Assembly (NCBI RefSeq): GCF_901827185.1
Contig: NZ_LR594671.1
Coordinates: 3,224,001 to 3,288,000, forward strand
Source of the DNA: Variovorax sp. PBL-E5
Lineage (GTDB): Bacteria; Pseudomonadota; Gammaproteobacteria; Burkholderiales; Burkholderiaceae_C
Reading direction: 5' to 3'
DNA: 64,000 nucleotides
Shown here: piece after piece, positions 8,023 through 16,070 of the stretch
How positions within the stretch are numbered: the stretch's first letter is position 1
How the letters are laid out: each line of letters opens with the position of its first letter
Notes under the pieces: generated by a model
What the model was told of the DNA's origin: nothing
Databases searched by the model: none
Seen by the model: only the letters and a program-made list of their open reading frames with translations
Translations under genes and position numbers: made by a program

Positions 8023-10731
8023 GTGGACTCACTGAACGAATCTCTCTTCGACGCACCGGCGCTGGAAGCACCGGCCGTGCTCGCGTCGGCGCTCGCCCCC
8101 GCCGCAGCGCCCGGACACTTCGACGAATTGCGCGGCGCGCCGACACCGCCGGAGCCATCTGCCACCGGCGTCGCCTCGCAGCCGGCGCCGCTGCACGATG
8201 CGTCCTCCGCCCCGTCCGTGCGGCCGGCCACCGGCGACGACCCGGCCACCGAAGAACGCCCGCCGCTCGCACCCGCCTGGTCCGCGTTCTTCGAGCATCT
8301 CGGCGCCGGCGGCTTCGGCGATCTGCCGCGGCGCTCGATCAACCTCGAGCGGCAGATCCGCGACAACGGCGTCACTTACAACGTCTATGCGGACGCCGAC
8401 GGTCCGCAGCGGCCCTGGTCGCTCGATCTCTTCCCGCTGATCGTCTCGCCCGACAGCTGGGCGCAGATCGAGGCCGGCGTGCTGCAGCGCGTGCGCGTGC
8501 TCGACCGCGTGATGGCCGATGTCTACGGCGCGCAGCAACTGCTGGCCGAAGGCCTGCTGCCGCCGGCGCTGGTGCAGGGCCATCCGGGCTACCTGCGCGC
8601 GATGCACGGCGTCGCGCCGCCCGGCGACACCTGGCTGCACATCGCCGCCTTCGACCTGGCGCGCGGACCCGACGGCAACTGGTGGGTCGTCTCGCAACGC
8701 ACGCAGGCGCCCTCGGGCCTCGGCTATCTGATCGAGAACCGGCTCGCGATCTCGCGCCAGTTCCCGCAGGCCTTCGAGGCGCTGCACGTGCAGCGCATGG
8801 CCGCGACCTACAGCGCGATGATGGAAGGCCTGCAGCACATGTGCCCGGCCGGCGCGCCGCCGCACGTCGTGCTGCTGACGCCGGGGCCGTACAGCGAAAC
8901 CTACTTCGAGCATGCCTACCTCGCGCGCTACCTCGGCATCACGCTGGTCGAAGGCAGCGACCTCACGGTGCGCGACCAGCGCCTGTACCTGAAGACGCTG
9001 CAGGGCCTGCGCCCGGTGCACGGGCTCATCAAGCGCCTGGACGACGAGTTCCTCGATCCGCTCGAGCTCAGGCCCGACTCCACGCTCGGCGTGCCGGGTC
9101 TGCTGCAGGCGATCCGCGCCGGCAACGTGCTGGTGGCCAACATGCCCGGCTCGGCCTTTCTCGAATCGCCGGCGCTGCTCGGCTTCCTGCCCGCGCTGGC
9201 GCGCCGCCTGATCGGCGAGAAGCTGCAACTGCCGGCGCTGCCGACCTGGTGGTGCGGCGAACGCGCCGCCATGGAAGCGGTGCTGCCGCAGCTGCGCGAT
9301 TGCGCGATCAAATCCACCTACGCCGGCTACGACACGCACACCAATTTCGACGCCGTGCTCGGCAGCCGCATGAGCCGGCGCGAACTCGACGAATGGGCCG
9401 GCCGCATCGTGCGCCAGGGCGACGAGCACACGGTGCAGAGCTACCTGCCGATGTCGCAGATGCCCACCTGGTCGCAGCGCGTCGGGCCCGGCCGGATCGC
9501 GCCGCGCTCGGTGCTGCTGCGCGTGTTCGCGGTCAGCGACGGCGCGCAGTCCTGGCGCGTGCTGCCCGGCGGCCTCGCGCGGCTGCTGGACGCCTCGGCC
9601 CAGATCGCGTCGATGCAGCGCGGCGGCAGCAGCGCCGACGTCTGGGTGCAGATGCAGACGCGCGGCGAGGTCGACCGCAGCACGCGGCTGCAGCCGCACG
9701 CAACGCCGGCCTCGCTCGCGCGGCATCGCGCGCCGGTGACAAGCCGCGCCGCCGAGAACATGTTCTGGCTCGGCCGCTACACCGAGCGCGCCGAGAACGC
9801 GGTGCGCCTCGCACGGCTCACGCTCGACCTGCTGGGCGGCGAGGATCTTTCTTCGCCCGCCCTGCTGACCTGGCTGCACGGCATGGCGGTGCGCAATGCG
9901 CTGGTGCCGCGCGAAGTGCCGAGCCCGCCGCGATCGCGGCGCGTGTTCGAGCGCGCGCTGATCGCGGAGCTGGGCGATGTCGAACGCGGCGGCAGCGTCG
10001 GCTACAGCCTGCGCTGCATCCGGCAGGCGGCTGCCGCGGTGCGCGAGCGGCTGTCGCAGGACCACTGGAACCAGATCGTGCGCGCCGAGAACGAATTCCT
10101 GCGCCGCTCGGCCGAACTGGCCGACGAGGCCGGCGACGGCGGCTATGCGAGCGGCGCCGCGCTGCGCAACCTCGAATCGGCGAGCGGCGCACTGGCCGCC
10201 ATCACCGGCGCACAGACCGACCGCATGACGCGCGACGATGCCTGGCGGCTGCTGTCGATCGGCCGCCATATCGAGCGGCTCGGCTTCCTGTCGAGCGCGC
10301 TGCAGGCCGGCTTCGAGACCGCCTCGGTGCACGAGGTCAGCGGCTTCGAGGCCATGATCGCGCTCTTCGACAGCACCATCACCTTCCATGCGCGCTACCA
10401 GCAGCGGCGCGATGTCGCGACCATGGTCGACCTGCTGGTGCTCGACGGCGACAACCCGCGCTCGCTGGCCTGGGTCACGCAGACGCTGCGCGGGCGCATC
10501 GCGCGGCTGGCCGGCAGCGCGCCGGGCAAGCTGAGCGCGCTTTCGCACGAGCTGCCCGATCCCGCCGGCTGGACGCTCGAGCGGCTGTGCGAAGCCGGGC
10601 CAGCGGCCCGCTATCCGGCGCTGGAGCAGTTGCTGGGAGCCTGCGAGACCGCGGCCTACCATGTGTCGGATGCGATCGGCATCCGCTACTTCACCTTGAC
10701 TTCCGACCCGGTACGCTCCGTCGGCGCCTGA
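8023..10731 (+). CDS. Fused circularly permuted ATP-grasp + alpha-E protein
   Basis: The 902-residue protein starts with GTG at 8023. Residues 1-80 are Ala/Pro-rich and look disordered. Residues about 90-560 are a circularly permuted ATP-grasp unit (RSINLERQIRDNGVTYNVYA, VVLLTPGPYSETYFEHAYLA, LIKRLDDEFLDPLELR, CAIKSTYAGYDTHTN). From about residue 575 (SRAAENMFWLGRYTERAENA) to the end it is an alpha-E helical domain. The minus strand at 1-1806 carries the same two domains as separate genes, so the window holds both the split and the fused form. It lies between two transglutaminase-like genes in one operon. The substrate is unknown; peptide or isopeptide bond formation is the published prediction for this association. 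Confidence 0.9.
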   Translation: MDSLNESLFDAPALEAPAVLASALAPAAAPGHFDELRGAPTPPEPSATGVASQPAPLHDASSAPSVRPATGDDPATEERPPLAPAWSAFFEHLGAGGFGDLPRRSINLERQIRDNGVTYNVYADADGPQRPWSLDLFPLIVSPDSWAQIEAGVLQRVRVLDRVMADVYGAQQLLAEGLLPPALVQGHPGYLRAMHGVAPPGDTWLHIAAFDLARGPDGNWWVVSQRTQAPSGLGYLIENRLAISRQFPQAFEALHVQRMAATYSAMMEGLQHMCPAGAPPHVVLLTPGPYSETYFEHAYLARYLGITLVEGSDLTVRDQRLYLKTLQGLRPVHGLIKRLDDEFLDPLELRPDSTLGVPGLLQAIRAGNVLVANMPGSAFLESPALLGFLPALARRLIGEKLQLPALPTWWCGERAAMEAVLPQLRDCAIKSTYAGYDTHTNFDAVLGSRMSRRELDEWAGRIVRQGDEHTVQSYLPMSQMPTWSQRVGPGRIAPRSVLLRVFAVSDGAQSWRVLPGGLARLLDASAQIASMQRGGSSADVWVQMQTRGEVDRSTRLQPHATPASLARHRAPVTSRAAENMFWLGRYTERAENAVRLARLTLDLLGGEDLSSPALLTWLHGMAVRNALVPREVPSPPRSRRVFERALIAELGDVERGGSVGYSLRCIRQAAAAVRERLSQDHWNQIVRAENEFLRRSAELADEAGDGGYASGAALRNLESASGALAAITGAQTDRMTRDDAWRLLSIGRHIERLGFLSSALQAGFETASVHEVSGFEAMIALFDSTITFHARYQQRRDVATMVDLLVLDGDNPRSLAWVTQTLRGRIARLAGSAPGKLSALSHELPDPAGWTLERLCEAGPAARYPALEQLLGACETAAYHVSDAIGIRYFTLTSDPVRSVGA

Positions 10732-10736
10732 CCCCC

Positions 10737-11720
10737 ATGCTGCTCCACGTCACGCACGAAACCCGCTATGCCTATGCACCGCCGGTCGAGACGGCGCAGC
10801 ACCTGGCGCACCTGAAGCCGATCGCCTGCGCTTCGCAGCGCCTGGTGAGCCACGCGCTCACGATCGAGCCTGCGCCCGCGCAACGCAGCGAGTCGCCCGA
10901 TGTCTACGGCAATGCGCGCGCCTTCTTCGCACTCGATTCCACGCATGACGAACTGGTGGTCACCGCCGAGAGCGTGGTCGAGACCGCGGTGCCGCAGCTC
11001 TCGCCGGCGGCCGACCGCGCGCTGCCCTGGGAAGCGGTGCGCGAGCGTTTCCGCTATGCCAAGGGCGCAGCCTTCGACCCGGCCTGCGAATTCGTCTTTC
11101 CGTCGACCTACGTGCCGCGGCACGAGGACTTCGCGGCCTATGCGCGGCCCAGCTTCGTGCCCGGCCGGCCGCTGTTCGACGCGGCCATGGACCTGGCGCT
11201 GCGCATGCATCGCGACTTCGTCTACGACGCCGAGAGCACCGAGATCAACACGCCGGCCATCGAGGCGCTGGCGCAGCGCAAGGGCGTGTGCCAGGACTTC
11301 GCCCACATCATGATCGCGTGCCTGCGCACCATGGGATTGCCGGCGCGCTATGTCAGCGGCTATCTGCTGACACAGCCGCCGCCGGGCGAACCGCGCCTGG
11401 TCGGCGCCGACGCCTCGCATGCCTGGGTGTCGGTCTATCTGCCGGGCACCGAGGGGCCCGGCGACTGGAGCGGCTTCGATCCGACCAACGGCCGCCAGCC
11501 CGGCGCGGATTACGTCATGCTCGCCATCGGCCGCGACTACGCCGATGTCTCGCCGATGCGCGGCGTGCTGCACGGCGGCGCGCGGCATACGCTCGACGTG
11601 CGGGTCACCGTGCAGCCGCTCGAAGAGCTGCGCGAGGAAGCGGCACGGGCCGCGCAATCGCAATCGCAATCGCAATCGCAAAATCAAACCCCGAACCACC
11701 AGGACAAGGAACCCTCATGA
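10737..11720 (+). CDS. Transglutaminase-like family protein
   Basis: The 327-residue protein has an N-terminal beta domain (MLLHVTHETRYAYAPPVETA) and a transglutaminase core with Cys185 in KGVCQDFAHI, His228 in ASHAWVSVY and Asp248 in SGFDPTN. The enzyme family cross-links or cleaves peptide amide bonds. It follows the ATP-grasp/alpha-E fusion by 5 bp and its TGA overlaps the ATG of the RidA gene (ATGA at 11717), so coupling is likely. The C-terminal 25 residues are a Gln-Ser tail encoded by four perfect CAATCG hexamers (11655-11678), which could vary in length by slippage without shifting the frame. Confidence 0.9.
   Translation: MLLHVTHETRYAYAPPVETAQHLAHLKPIACASQRLVSHALTIEPAPAQRSESPDVYGNARAFFALDSTHDELVVTAESVVETAVPQLSPAADRALPWEAVRERFRYAKGAAFDPACEFVFPSTYVPRHEDFAAYARPSFVPGRPLFDAAMDLALRMHRDFVYDAESTEINTPAIEALAQRKGVCQDFAHIMIACLRTMGLPARYVSGYLLTQPPPGEPRLVGADASHAWVSVYLPGTEGPGDWSGFDPTNGRQPGADYVMLAIGRDYADVSPMRGVLHGGARHTLDVRVTVQPLEELREEAARAAQSQSQSQSQNQTPNHQDKEPS
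11655..11678. repeat. (CAATCG)4 hexanucleotide repeat in coding sequence
   Basis: Four perfect CAATCG units encode Gln-Ser repeats at the C-terminus of the transglutaminase-like protein. Units are six bases, so copy-number changes stay in frame. Confidence 0.9.
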
Positions 11721-12172
11721 GCATCTACGACAAACTCACCAGCCTCGGCATCACGCTGCCGCCCGTTGCCACGCCGGCCGCGGCCTATGTGCCCTTCGTG
11801 CAGACCGGCAACCTGGTCTTCCTCTCCGGCCACATCGCGAGGAAGGACGGCAAGCCCTGGGTCGGCCAGTTCGGCGCCGGCATCGAGACGGCCGAGGGCC
11901 GACAGGCCGCGCGCGCAATCGCGATCGACCTGCTCGGCACGCTGCATGCGGCCATCGGCGATCTGAACAAGGTCCGGCGCATCGTCAAGCTGATGAGCCT
12001 GGTCAACTCGACCGCGAGCTTCACCGAGCAGCACCTGGTCACCAACGGTGCGAGCGAACTGATGGCCGAGGTCTTCGGCGACAAGGGCGCGCACGCGCGC
12101 AGCGCCTTCGGTGTCGCGCAGATTCCGATGGGCGCTTGCGTCGAGATCGAGCTCATCGCCGAAATCGAATGA
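11717..12172 (+). CDS. RidA/YjgF/YER057c family protein
   Basis: The 151-residue protein reads MSIYDKLTSLGITLPPVATP and carries the RidA-type blocks GNLVFLSGHIARKDGKPW, LGTLHAAIGDLNKVRRIVKL and the C-terminal HARSAFGVAQIPMGACVEIE. The C-terminal Arg that contacts the substrate carboxylate in deaminating RidA proteins is present (ARSAFGV). It is longer than the classic ~128-residue RidA and fits the YjgH/Rid-like subgroup seen in many Burkholderiales. RidA hydrolyses reactive enamine/imine intermediates from PLP enzymes. The start overlaps the stop of the transglutaminase gene (ATGA), which may only reflect tight packing. Confidence 0.9.
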   Translation: MSIYDKLTSLGITLPPVATPAAAYVPFVQTGNLVFLSGHIARKDGKPWVGQFGAGIETAEGRQAARAIAIDLLGTLHAAIGDLNKVRRIVKLMSLVNSTASFTEQHLVTNGASELMAEVFGDKGAHARSAFGVAQIPMGACVEIELIAEIE

Positions 12173-12197
12173 CTCTCTGGGCATGCCGGAGCGCTGA

Positions 12198-12650
12198 TTG
12201 GACGATACCGACCGCCACCTGCTGAGCCTGCTGCGGGCCAACGCGCGCGAGTCGGCGGCGCTGCTCGCGCGCAAGCTCGAGCTGGCGCGCACGACGGTGG
12301 TGGCACGCATCGCGCGCCTGGAGCGCGATGGCGTGATCGCCGGCTACGGCGTGCGGCTCGGGCAGCAGCTCGAGCAGGCCGCGGTGCGGGCCTACTGCGG
12401 CCTGAGCGTGGCGCCCAGGATGGGTGCCGGCGTCGTCCGCGCGCTCGAACGGCTGCCGGAGGTCGAGGAGGTCTCGGCCGTCAGCGGCCAGTACGACTAC
12501 ATGGTGCTCCTGCACTGCGAGACCAACGAGCAGCTCGACGCCCTGCTCGATCGCATCGGACTGATCGAGGGCATCCGAAAGACCCACACGTCGGTGGTGC
12601 TGAGCCGCAAGGTGGACCGCCGCAGCGCGGTCGCGCCGCCCGAACGCTGA
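12198..12650 (+). CDS. Lrp/AsnC family transcriptional regulator
   Basis: The 150-residue protein has an AsnC-type winged helix-turn-helix (MDDTDRHLLSLLRANARESA, then TTVVARIARLERDGVIAGYG) and a RAM ligand-binding domain (VSAVSGQYDYMVLLHC). The chosen start is TTG at 12198 because the alignment begins exactly there and a CGGAG lies about 7 bases upstream; no ATG is available in frame nearby. The family senses amino acids or related small molecules and binds DNA as an octamer. It lies 25 bp after the RidA gene and may be in the same transcript. Its targets cannot be told from the sequence. Confidence 0.88.
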   Translation: MDDTDRHLLSLLRANARESAALLARKLELARTTVVARIARLERDGVIAGYGVRLGQQLEQAAVRAYCGLSVAPRMGAGVVRALERLPEVEEVSAVSGQYDYMVLLHCETNEQLDALLDRIGLIEGIRKTHTSVVLSRKVDRRSAVAPPER

Positions 12651-12685
12651 GACAAGGCCGCGCACGTCTCGATCGAGGCGCCCGA

Positions 12686-13099
12686 TCAGCCTTTGGGCAT
12701 GCGGCCCATGTCCATGTGCAGCAGGTTCCAGCGATGCCCGTCGAGGTCGGCGAAGCCGCTGCCGTACATCCAGCCCTGCACCTCGGCGGGCTCGCCGAAC
12801 ACGGTGGCGCCTGCGGCCTTGGCCTTGCGCGTGAGGGTGTCGACTTCCTCGCGCGAATTCGCGCCGAGGGACAGCATGACCTCGGCCGCCTTCGCGGCAT
12901 CGGAGACGCCGGCGCCCGCCATGGCCGCGAAGGCCGATTCGGGGAACAGATTGACGATCACGCCGGGGTCGCCGACCACCAGGCTCACCATGTGGCTCTG
13001 ACCATGCCGGTCGTTGATGGCGAAGCCGAGGGCCTCGAAGAATGCGCGTGATCGGGCGAGGTCCCTGACGGGCAGGTTGAGCCAGAGATTCTGTGCCAT
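12686..13099 (-). CDS. VOC (glyoxalase/bleomycin-resistance) family protein
   Basis: The 137-residue protein starts MAQNLWLNLPVRDLARSRAF at ATG 13099, preceded by an AAGGATCC ribosome-binding site; an upstream in-frame ATG at 13171 would run through the promoter and is not favoured. It has a single betaalphabetabetabeta-type VOC fold with ALGFAINDRHGQSHMVSLVV and ends GSGFADLDGHRWNLLHMDM, the usual metal-ligand neighbourhood (D-GH-W). Members are dioxygenases, isomerases or resistance proteins; the substrate is unknown. A 13-bp palindrome overlaps its probable -35 box. Confidence 0.85.
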   Translation of the reverse strand: MAQNLWLNLPVRDLARSRAFFEALGFAINDRHGQSHMVSLVVGDPGVIVNLFPESAFAAMAGAGVSDAAKAAEVMLSLGANSREEVDTLTRKAKAAGATVFGEPAEVQGWMYGSGFADLDGHRWNLLHMDMGRMPKG

Positions 13100-13155
13100 G
13101 GGGATCCTTGAACGGAGGGTTTCGAATGCGGTGAACCCAACCTTAGCACGCAAAA

Positions 13156-13168
13156 TGGACATCGTCCA
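13156..13168. promoter_or_regulatory. Palindromic candidate operator upstream of the VOC gene
   Basis: TGGAC-ATC-GTCCA is a perfect 5+5 inverted repeat with a 3-bp centre. On the minus strand it covers TGGACG, which sits 17 bp from TAAGGT, a plausible -35/-10 pair for the VOC gene. A repressor bound here would block polymerase. No regulator gene is adjacent, so the binding protein is unknown. Confidence 0.4.
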
Positions 13169-13211
13169 CATTGCATCGGATGTGCCCCGCTTTCAAGGGG
13201 CGCGCCACCGC

Positions 13212-13829
13212 TCAGGCGCGCAGCGGCAGCGCCAGTCCGATCGCCATGAACACGCCGCCGCAGGCCTGGTTAAAGCGCCGGCCCACGCGCCGCAACCAGG
13301 GGCTGATGCGATGCGCCATGCTGGCGATGAGCAGTTCGATCGCGATCTCGATGACGGCGAAGGTCCCGGCCATGATGACGAACTGGCCGAAGAGACTGCG
13401 CGCCGGGTCGATGAACTGCGGCAGGAAAGCCGTGAAGAAAAGCAGGCCTTTGGGATTGGTGAGCGCCGAGAGCGCGCCCTGCCGGAACAGCGAGAAGCCC
13501 GTGCGGGGCTGCGCCGAAGCCTCGACGTCGATGCCGATCGGCGGCGAGCGCCAGACCTGGATGCCGAGCCAGACGAGGTAGGCGCCGCCGACCCACTTCA
13601 TCACGGTCAACCCCACCAGCGAGGCCTTGAGCAGCGCCCCGATGCCGAACATCGAAAGGGCCACGACCGCGATGAAGCCGAGCGCGCCGCCGAAGATGGT
13701 GTAGAGCGTCTTGCGCCGGCCGTGCAATGCGCCATGCGTCAGCGCCAGCAGGCCGTTGGGGCCGGGCGACAGCGAAAGCCCGAGGGCCGCCAGAAGGTAG
13801 ATGAGCCAGGTTGCGAGGTTCATGGACAT
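13212..13829 (-). CDS. LysE/RhtB family amino-acid exporter
   Basis: The 205-residue protein starts MSMNLATWLIYLLAALGLSL and has the LysE signature SPGPNGLLALTHGALHGRRK (residues about 21-40) followed by five further hydrophobic stretches and VGGAYLVWLGIQVWRSPP, typical for the six-helix LysE/RhtB inner-membrane exporters of amino acids and homoserine lactones. ATG 13829 and ATG 13823 are both possible starts; two residues are at stake. The gene diverges from murA, with about 65 bp between the starts. Confidence 0.9.
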   Translation of the reverse strand: MSMNLATWLIYLLAALGLSLSPGPNGLLALTHGALHGRRKTLYTIFGGALGFIAVVALSMFGIGALLKASLVGLTVMKWVGGAYLVWLGIQVWRSPPIGIDVEASAQPRTGFSLFRQGALSALTNPKGLLFFTAFLPQFIDPARSLFGQFVIMAGTFAVIEIAIELLIASMAHRISPWLRRVGRRFNQACGGVFMAIGLALPLRA

Positions 13830-13895
13830 GCATGCTGCGGGGTGCGGGCGCGACGGTCAAGCGGGTTCGCGCCGGCCGCCGGGTACAGTGCGGGA

Positions 13896-15197
13896 ATGTC
13901 GAATCTCATCGTGCACGGCGGCGCGCCGCTTCGCGGCCGCGTGACCCCTTCCGCCAACAAGAATGCCGTGCTACCGGTGCTGTGCGCGACGCTGCTGAGC
14001 TTCGAGCCGCTGCGCCTGCACGGCGTCCCCGACATCACCGACGTACGCAAGATCCTCGAGATCTTCCGCACCCTGGGCAGCGAGGTGCAGATGGACCACG
14101 CGACCGGCACGCTGGCACTGCATCACCGCGACACCGCCTTCGACGCCGCGCGCCACCGGCTGCCGGAGGAAATGCGCTCGTCCATCATGCTGGTGCCGCC
14201 GCTGCTCGCGCGCTTCGGCGTCGCGCGGCTGGAGGACAACGTCAAGGGCTGCACGCTGGGCGTGCGCGAGATCGATCCGCACGTCGATGTGTTTCGCCGC
14301 TTCGGCGGCGAGGTCGAGCGTGTCGATGGTTCCCTGCTGGTGCGCAGCGGCGGCCGGCTCAGGCCGACGGATCACTGGCTCGACTACGCCTCGGTCACCA
14401 CCACCGAGAACTTCGTGCTGTGCGCCGCGGCCGCGGATGGCACATCGGTGCTGACCAACGCGGCGTCGGAGCCGCACGTGCAGGAGTTCTGCCGCTTCAT
14501 GGCGATGATCGGCGTGCGCATCGAAGGCATCGGCACCTCGCGCCTGACCGTGCACGGCGGCCAGCCGCTGGGCGGCGGCGAGTTCCGGTTCGACGAGGAC
14601 TTCCACGAGATCACGACCTTCCTGGCGCTCGGCGCGATCACCGGCGGCGACGTGAGCGTGCGCAACAGCGCGCCCGGGAACTTCCCGCTGATCGACCGCA
14701 CCTTCGCCAAGTTCGGCGTGCGGATCGCGCACGAGGACGGCTGGTCGCGCGCCATCCGCAGCGGCCCGCTGAAGGTGCAGACGCCCTTCACCAGCAACGT
14801 GCTGACCAAGGTCGAGGCGGCGCCGTGGCCCTACTTTCCGGTCGACCTGCTGCCCATCTTCATCGCGCTGGGCGTGCGTGCGCAGGGCAACGCGATGTTC
14901 TGGAACAAGGTCTACGACGGCGCGCTGGGCTGGACGGGCGAGCTGTCGAAGTTCGGCGCCCACGTGTTCTCGTCCGATCCGCACCGGCTCATCACCTTCG
15001 GCGGCAATCCGCTGGTGCCGGCGGTGGTGGAGAGCCCCTACATCATCCGCGTCGCGATCGCGCTCTTCATGGTGGCGGCCAGCATCGAGGGGCGCTCCGA
15101 GATCCGCAATGCCACGCCGATCCGCCGCGCGCATCCCGGCTTCGTCGAGAACCTGCGCGGCCTCGGCGTGCAGGTGGAGTGGACGAGCGAGGAATGA
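13896..15197 (+). CDS. murA: UDP-N-acetylglucosamine 1-carboxyvinyltransferase (MurA)
   Basis: The 433-residue protein matches EPSP-synthase-fold MurA, which transfers enolpyruvate from PEP to UDP-GlcNAc in the first step of peptidoglycan synthesis. The catalytic lysine region is present (TPSANKNAVLPVLCATLL) and the flexible-loop cysteine attacked by fosfomycin is kept as Cys119 in KGCTLGVREIDPHVDV. Other blocks are TTENFVLCAAAADGTSVL and FFDEDFHEI-like FDEDFHEITTFLALGAITGG. In many betaproteobacteria the main murA sits upstream of hisG; here there is no his gene, so this may be a second copy. It stands alone between lysE and the PPOX gene. Confidence 0.85.
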   Translation: MSNLIVHGGAPLRGRVTPSANKNAVLPVLCATLLSFEPLRLHGVPDITDVRKILEIFRTLGSEVQMDHATGTLALHHRDTAFDAARHRLPEEMRSSIMLVPPLLARFGVARLEDNVKGCTLGVREIDPHVDVFRRFGGEVERVDGSLLVRSGGRLRPTDHWLDYASVTTTENFVLCAAAADGTSVLTNAASEPHVQEFCRFMAMIGVRIEGIGTSRLTVHGGQPLGGGEFRFDEDFHEITTFLALGAITGGDVSVRNSAPGNFPLIDRTFAKFGVRIAHEDGWSRAIRSGPLKVQTPFTSNVLTKVEAAPWPYFPVDLLPIFIALGVRAQGNAMFWNKVYDGALGWTGELSKFGAHVFSSDPHRLITFGGNPLVPAVVESPYIIRVAIALFMVAASIEGRSEIRNATPIRRAHPGFVENLRGLGVQVEWTSEE

Positions 15198-15237
15198 GGT
15201 CAGCCGGCGGCTGCGCGCCCCGCCGCTTCGCCGCCTT

Positions 15238-15750
15238 TCACTTTCGGAGGACCGGGCCTGCGAGCGCGCGTTCGAGCTCGTCCGGGCCCACATCGCGCGC
15301 GGCGCCGAAGCCGGCGATGTGCCGGCCATGTGCCAGGCGGATGGCGACGAAACGGAAGTCGTCGAGCTGCGTCATCGGCTCGGCCTCGGGAAATCTTTCC
15401 AGGTAGGCGGCCCGGCATGCGTGCCACGCGGGGCTGTCGGGGACCGGCATCGTGGCCTCGCCCGCCAGGGTCACGCGCGGCAAGGCATGGACCGGCTCGC
15501 CGGCCACCCCGGGCTGCATGACGAGCAGCGACACGCCGGGCCGTCGCAGCAGATGACCAGTGTGGGCCGCCAGACCGCTGACATGGAGCGCCAGGCATCC
15601 CAACGAGGGCACCACCGCGAACGGCACCACCGCGAACGGCACCATCGACACGAAGGGTGCGCCATCGTCGTCGAGCGTCCCGAGTGCCGCGACGCGCTGC
15701 GAGTGCAGCAGCGCGCGCAAGGCGCCGGGCAATCCGCCTTCGGCGGTCAA
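15238..15750 (-). CDS. Pyridoxamine 5'-phosphate oxidase-like (split-barrel FMN-binding) protein
   Basis: The 170-residue protein has the split-barrel pattern LRALLHSQRVAALGTLDDDG followed by FVSMVPFAVV and LHVSGLAAHTGHLLRRPGVS, as in HugZ/PPOX-like flavin or haem-binding proteins; the C-terminal FRFVAIRLAHGRHIAGFGAA is also typical. The start is TTG 15750, whose last two bases overlap the stop of the small upstream gene (TTGA), so translation is probably coupled. The DNA at 15610-15639 is a perfect tandem duplication of 15 bases, which doubles the peptide VPFAV. The substrate is not known. Confidence 0.75.
   Translation of the reverse strand: MTAEGGLPGALRALLHSQRVAALGTLDDDGAPFVSMVPFAVVPFAVVPSLGCLALHVSGLAAHTGHLLRRPGVSLLVMQPGVAGEPVHALPRVTLAGEATMPVPDSPAWHACRAAYLERFPEAEPMTQLDDFRFVAIRLAHGRHIAGFGAARDVGPDELERALAGPVLRK
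15610..15639. repeat. Tandem 15-bp duplication inside the PPOX-like gene
   Basis: CACCACCGCGAACGG occurs twice without a gap and then continues CACCATCG. The protein reads VPFAVVPFAVVPS, so the duplication is in frame and adds five residues to a beta strand or loop. Confidence 0.9.
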
Positions 15751-15950
15751 GCGCTCGCCTTGCGCTCCGGGTAGCGCACCTGATACCCGTTGCGGTAGAT
15801 GCCGACCACCAGGCCGTGCACGACATCCGCTGGCCGCGCGGTCACGAAAGAGTGGTCATCGGTCCGGTAGGCGACGATGGTGCAGGCCGAGCTCTTGCTC
15901 AGCGTGCGGGCCACGCCGTTGGCCTGGCTGGCTGTCGGATAGGTGTTCAT
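15747..15950 (-). CDS. Small hypothetical protein coupled to the PPOX-like gene
   Basis: The 67-residue protein starts MNTYPTASQANGVARTLSKS and ends HGLVVGIYRNGYQVRYPERKASA. ATG 15950 is chosen because GGAAACC lies 7 bases upstream; an ATG at 16004 lacks this. It has no signal peptide, membrane segment or known motif that I can see. Its TGA overlaps the TTG start of the PPOX-like gene, so the pair is probably one translational unit. The function is unknown. Confidence 0.65.
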   Translation of the reverse strand: MNTYPTASQANGVARTLSKSSACTIVAYRTDDHSFVTARPADVVHGLVVGIYRNGYQVRYPERKASA

Positions 15951-16070
15951 TCTGGTTTCCAAGAATGCCATGGACTCAGGGCTTGACGAGCCGCAGCCCT
16001 GCACGCATGCGTCAGCCGCGTGAATTTTTCGTGACCTTCTGCACGTTCCATCGCGTGGCTGGCGAGGCGG

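Noticed and set aside
8029..10662. 877-codon frame antisense to the ATP-grasp/alpha-E fusion
   Set aside because: Low-complexity shadow; the plus-strand frame has clear conserved motifs.
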